Source: Macellibacteroides fermentans
GTDB lineage: Bacteria > Bacteroidota > Bacteroidia > Bacteroidales > Tannerellaceae
Length of the DNA stretch: 64,000 nucleotides
Direction: 5' to 3'
Assembly: GCF_013409575.1 (NCBI RefSeq)
Contig: NZ_JACCCY010000004.1
Location: 248,001 to 312,000 of the forward strand
Part shown: one piece after another, positions 61,999 to 64,000 of the stretch
Position numbering within the stretch: position 1 is the first letter of the stretch
Layout: every line of letters begins with the position of its first letter
The notes under the pieces: model-generated
What the model was told of the DNA's origin: nothing
The model's input: only the letters and a program-made list of their open reading frames with translations
The model's database searches: none
Made by a program: the position numbers and the translations under genes

Positions 61999-62919
61999 CT
62001 AATCTAGATAAAAACCATATGACTTCTTTGTGCAGACTCTTTTTACAAGATAACATACATATTTACAACATTCTCCAAAAGTTACTTTGTTTTCTTTTAA
62101 GATTCTAAATAAATCTTTGTATTCCTTAAATTTTAAGGCAACTCGTGCTCTATCTAAGGCTATTACAGCAAGTACACGATGTTGGTCATAAGGCGTAAGT
62201 TGATTTATCCTTTCCTTCATTTTATAAATGTAATGAGTTGCTACATCTTCAACAAATTCATAAGTTCGTTTTATTGTTCTAACTTCCCAATGAATTGTCA
62301 GCAAATCCTCATTTATATATGCCACTTTGTAGTTTTCAAATGCTCGCGTCATAAATTCAATATCTTGATTTCGTTTGAAAGATTCGTCATATCCCCCAAT
62401 CTCATCAATCACTTTCTTCCTAAGCAGAATATTTGAACCAGAGCCCACATAAAACGTACGCATCAGAGCGCGAAGGTATATATCTCCACTTTGGTTCGTG
62501 GTGGATCTCTGAATACTACCATCTTTCATAAGGGTATGGTATGCTGTATAGCAAGCACCCCATGAGTCATCTAAGGACTCCAAACATTCAACTTGTTTCT
62601 GAATTTTATTGGGTGAGATTTCATCATCATCATCCAGAAATGTTATATATTTACCACTTGAAATACGCCAACCTGTATTACGTGCTGCAGAACCATTTCT
62701 GTTTTTGTCATGCTTCAAATATATAACATTATGGTTGTTTTTAAATTGAGACATCACCTCTTCTGTAGCCTCTCGTTCTGGAAATTTTGGATTGTTGTCA
62801 TCTACTACGAAAATTTCAATATTATCATAAGTTTGCTTTAATACGCTATTTACAGCGCGGAATATCATATCCGGACGTTTATATGTAGGGATAATTACTG
62901 AGACTAGAGGATTATTCAT
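61999..62919 (-). CDS. GT2-family glycosyltransferase
   Basis: A 306-residue GT-A enzyme: VSVIIPTYKRPDMIFRAVNS at the start, IEIFVVDDNNPKFPERE near residue 34, RNGSAARNTGWRISSGKYIT near 73, and the catalytic-region FLDDDDEISPNKI near 94. GSGSNILLRKKVIDEIGGYD near 156 and RNQDIEFMTRAF near 182 complete the family pattern. The C-terminal 90 residues are basic and helical. It starts inside the end of the polymerase gene (8-base overlap), so both share a transcript. Confidence 0.9.
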   Translation of the reverse strand: MNNPLVSVIIPTYKRPDMIFRAVNSVLKQTYDNIEIFVVDDNNPKFPEREATEEVMSQFKNNHNVIYLKHDKNRNGSAARNTGWRISSGKYITFLDDDDEISPNKIQKQVECLESLDDSWGACYTAYHTLMKDGSIQRSTTNQSGDIYLRALMRTFYVGSGSNILLRKKVIDEIGGYDESFKRNQDIEFMTRAFENYKVAYINEDLLTIHWEVRTIKRTYEFVEDVATHYIYKMKERINQLTPYDQHRVLAVIALDRARVALKFKEYKDLFRILKENKVTFGECCKYVCYLVKRVCTKKSYGFYLD

Positions 62920-64000
62920 CGTAATGTTTGTTAGCAGGCCATAAAAAATTTAACAAAGGAGCAATATAAAAAGCTGTGAATACTATTGTGAATGAGAAAA
63001 CAGGATTTAAAAACCCCAATATTATAAATAAGATAAGAGAATAATTATTGTTTGATATTTTTTTTGCTGCATTTATTAAAAATGACACAAGTAATAATGC
63101 AAATATTCCGTAGATTGCAAAAATATCAAACCATTGCGCATGTGAGCCTATCCCGATTTTTTCCATTTCGAAATAATCATAATGAACGCTTGGACCTACT
63201 CCAAATATAGGATTGTCTAAAAAGGTCATAATGGAACTCATAGTCAATTTAATTCTTGACGTAAAATCCCCATCATCATCTCCTCCCGAAGTACTGTTAA
63301 TTATATTATTGATTTCTGTCAATCTTCTACCAACTACATTAGAATCCTGATTAAGAAAATAATTGGCTATATGCGGTAATAACTGAATAAAGGAAAATAG
63401 CACTATAACTCCAAATAGCAATACAAGTGCTCTATTCTTTGCAGAAATTTTTTTCATTGCAACAAGCAAATAACCAAAGAAAATTATCATAAGAGCTGTG
63501 GTGTAAAGTGACCTCAATACAAGTAAAGTTCCTGCTGCAATAACTATATATATTGCACACTTATATAATTTTTCTCCTATCCTTTGGGATCCATACAAAA
63601 GAAAAGGACATAATAAAGACATAGAATATGGCAATGCATAACCTCCACCGACCACTATTGTATCATCCTTTTCCTCGGAAATTAATAATCTTAGAGCCAT
63701 CGGATTCTCGTTAAGTAGCAACAGTGACTTATAGCAGTAATACATCATAATACCTATTGTTATGAAGAAAAACAGTTTTTCTATTTTGACATATTTCGCA
63801 TTATTACCAATTATCTCTTGTTTTACAGGTAGGAGAATACATGCCAAAAATGTCGTGAACAGAGAAATACATGTATTAATGTCGAAACCACTTGTTAGCA
63901 ACACGTAAAAAAGAAAGAGATATAATAGAGCAGAATGCTTATTAAGAAAGCTTCTTTTTACATATTTTGTAAAAAAAAACGTCAACAAGATAAGGTATGC
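62912..64000 (-). CDS. O-antigen polymerase/ligase-like membrane protein (Wzy type, 5' partial)
   Basis: The frame is open to the right edge (codons before the TTG at 63988 continue A-Y-L-I), so the N-terminus is cut off. At least 362 residues with about ten hydrophobic helices are visible. A large periplasmic loop near residues 205-260 contains TSGGDDDGDFTSRIKLTMSS and ending FGVGPSVHYDYFEMEKIGIG, similar to the ligase/polymerase loop with G-x-G-P and H-x-Q-W-like residues (GSHAQWFDIFAIYGI near 270). It is the likely polymerase of the PglC-initiated repeat unit. Confidence 0.85.
   Translation of the reverse strand, partial: AYLILLTFFFTKYVKRSFLNKHSALLYLFLFYVLLTSGFDINTCISLFTTFLACILLPVKQEIIGNNAKYVKIEKLFFFITIGIMMYYCYKSLLLLNENPMALRLLISEEKDDTIVVGGGYALPYSMSLLCPFLLYGSQRIGEKLYKCAIYIVIAAGTLLVLRSLYTTALMIIFFGYLLVAMKKISAKNRALVLLFGVIVLFSFIQLLPHIANYFLNQDSNVVGRRLTEINNIINSTSGGDDDGDFTSRIKLTMSSIMTFLDNPIFGVGPSVHYDYFEMEKIGIGSHAQWFDIFAIYGIFALLLVSFLINAAKKISNNNYSLILFIILGFLNPVFSFTIVFTAFYIAPLLNFLWPANKHYDE

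Overview
The window reads as a chromosomal segment of a Bacteroidales bacterium, most like Parabacteroides or Bacteroides. The grounds are the recurrent -7 promoter motif TAnnTTTG (often with TTTG 19 bases upstream), SusC/SusD pairs under an ECF sigma/FecR switch, BT4734/VirE-type genes and the style of the polysaccharide loci. The genus is an inference. No rRNA, tRNA, CRISPR array or insertion sequence was recognised. The first and last genes are cut by the window edges.

Layout. 1-5.9 kb: housekeeping genes (GH3/beta-lactamase fusion, PLP aminotransferase, a 56-residue membrane protein, PlsC acyltransferase, Wzi-like outer-membrane protein). 6.3-8.4 kb: a decayed polysaccharide locus, with a CapF-like reductase, a chimeric scrap of a glycosyltransferase joined to an aminotransferase tail, and a broken histidine kinase. 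8.6-11.8 kb: a Wza/Wzc export pair. 12-17.5 kb: a tripartite RND efflux operon. 17.6-26.8 kb: a phosphodiesterase and a small polysaccharide utilisation locus (GH16, SusD, SusC, FecR, ECF sigma) with a probable antisense RNA at susC. 26.8-30.3 kb: a VirE-type primase/helicase gene between two inverted arrays of 21-bp-spaced repeats, then a HigBA toxin-antitoxin pair and a cluster of palindromes.

30.3-46.2 kb is one large minus-strand surface-polysaccharide cluster: WecA-like initiation, RfbA/RfbC/RfbB, Wzx flippase, EpsG-type polymerase, six or seven transferases, an SDR, a multi-SLBB export protein and Wzz. 46.4-57.9 kb holds two nearly identical FlaA1/WbpM-type dehydratases. Between them lies a three-gene operon (SLBB export protein, SLBB-LCP fusion, tyrosine kinase ending in a periplasmic LysM domain), an SDR and a ruined manC. 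58-64 kb is a second repeat-unit cluster. Its gene set matches the bacillosamine pathway (dehydratase, PLP aminotransferase, hexapeptide acetyltransferase, PglC-like initiating transferase, PglA-like GT4), followed by a GT2 and a Wzy-like polymerase.

The most notable unannotated signal is a family of five compact cassettes, at about 12.0, 48.5, 53.4, 54.6 and 55.7 kb, all pointing to the minus strand. Each has a 12-bp partly palindromic box, exactly 11 bases, TTTG, exactly 19 bases, TAnnTTTG, then a transcript of about 95-103 nt. That transcript contains a stem-loop, the invariant linker AGTTAAGGTTTTGGTTA and a terminator-like hairpin. Four copies sit directly before polysaccharide genes and one stands alone. 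They look like a paralogous small-RNA family or a repeated attenuator. The second notable system is the LysM-kinase / SLBB-LCP / SLBB operon driven by one of these cassettes, which suggests a polysaccharide machine tied to peptidoglycan.
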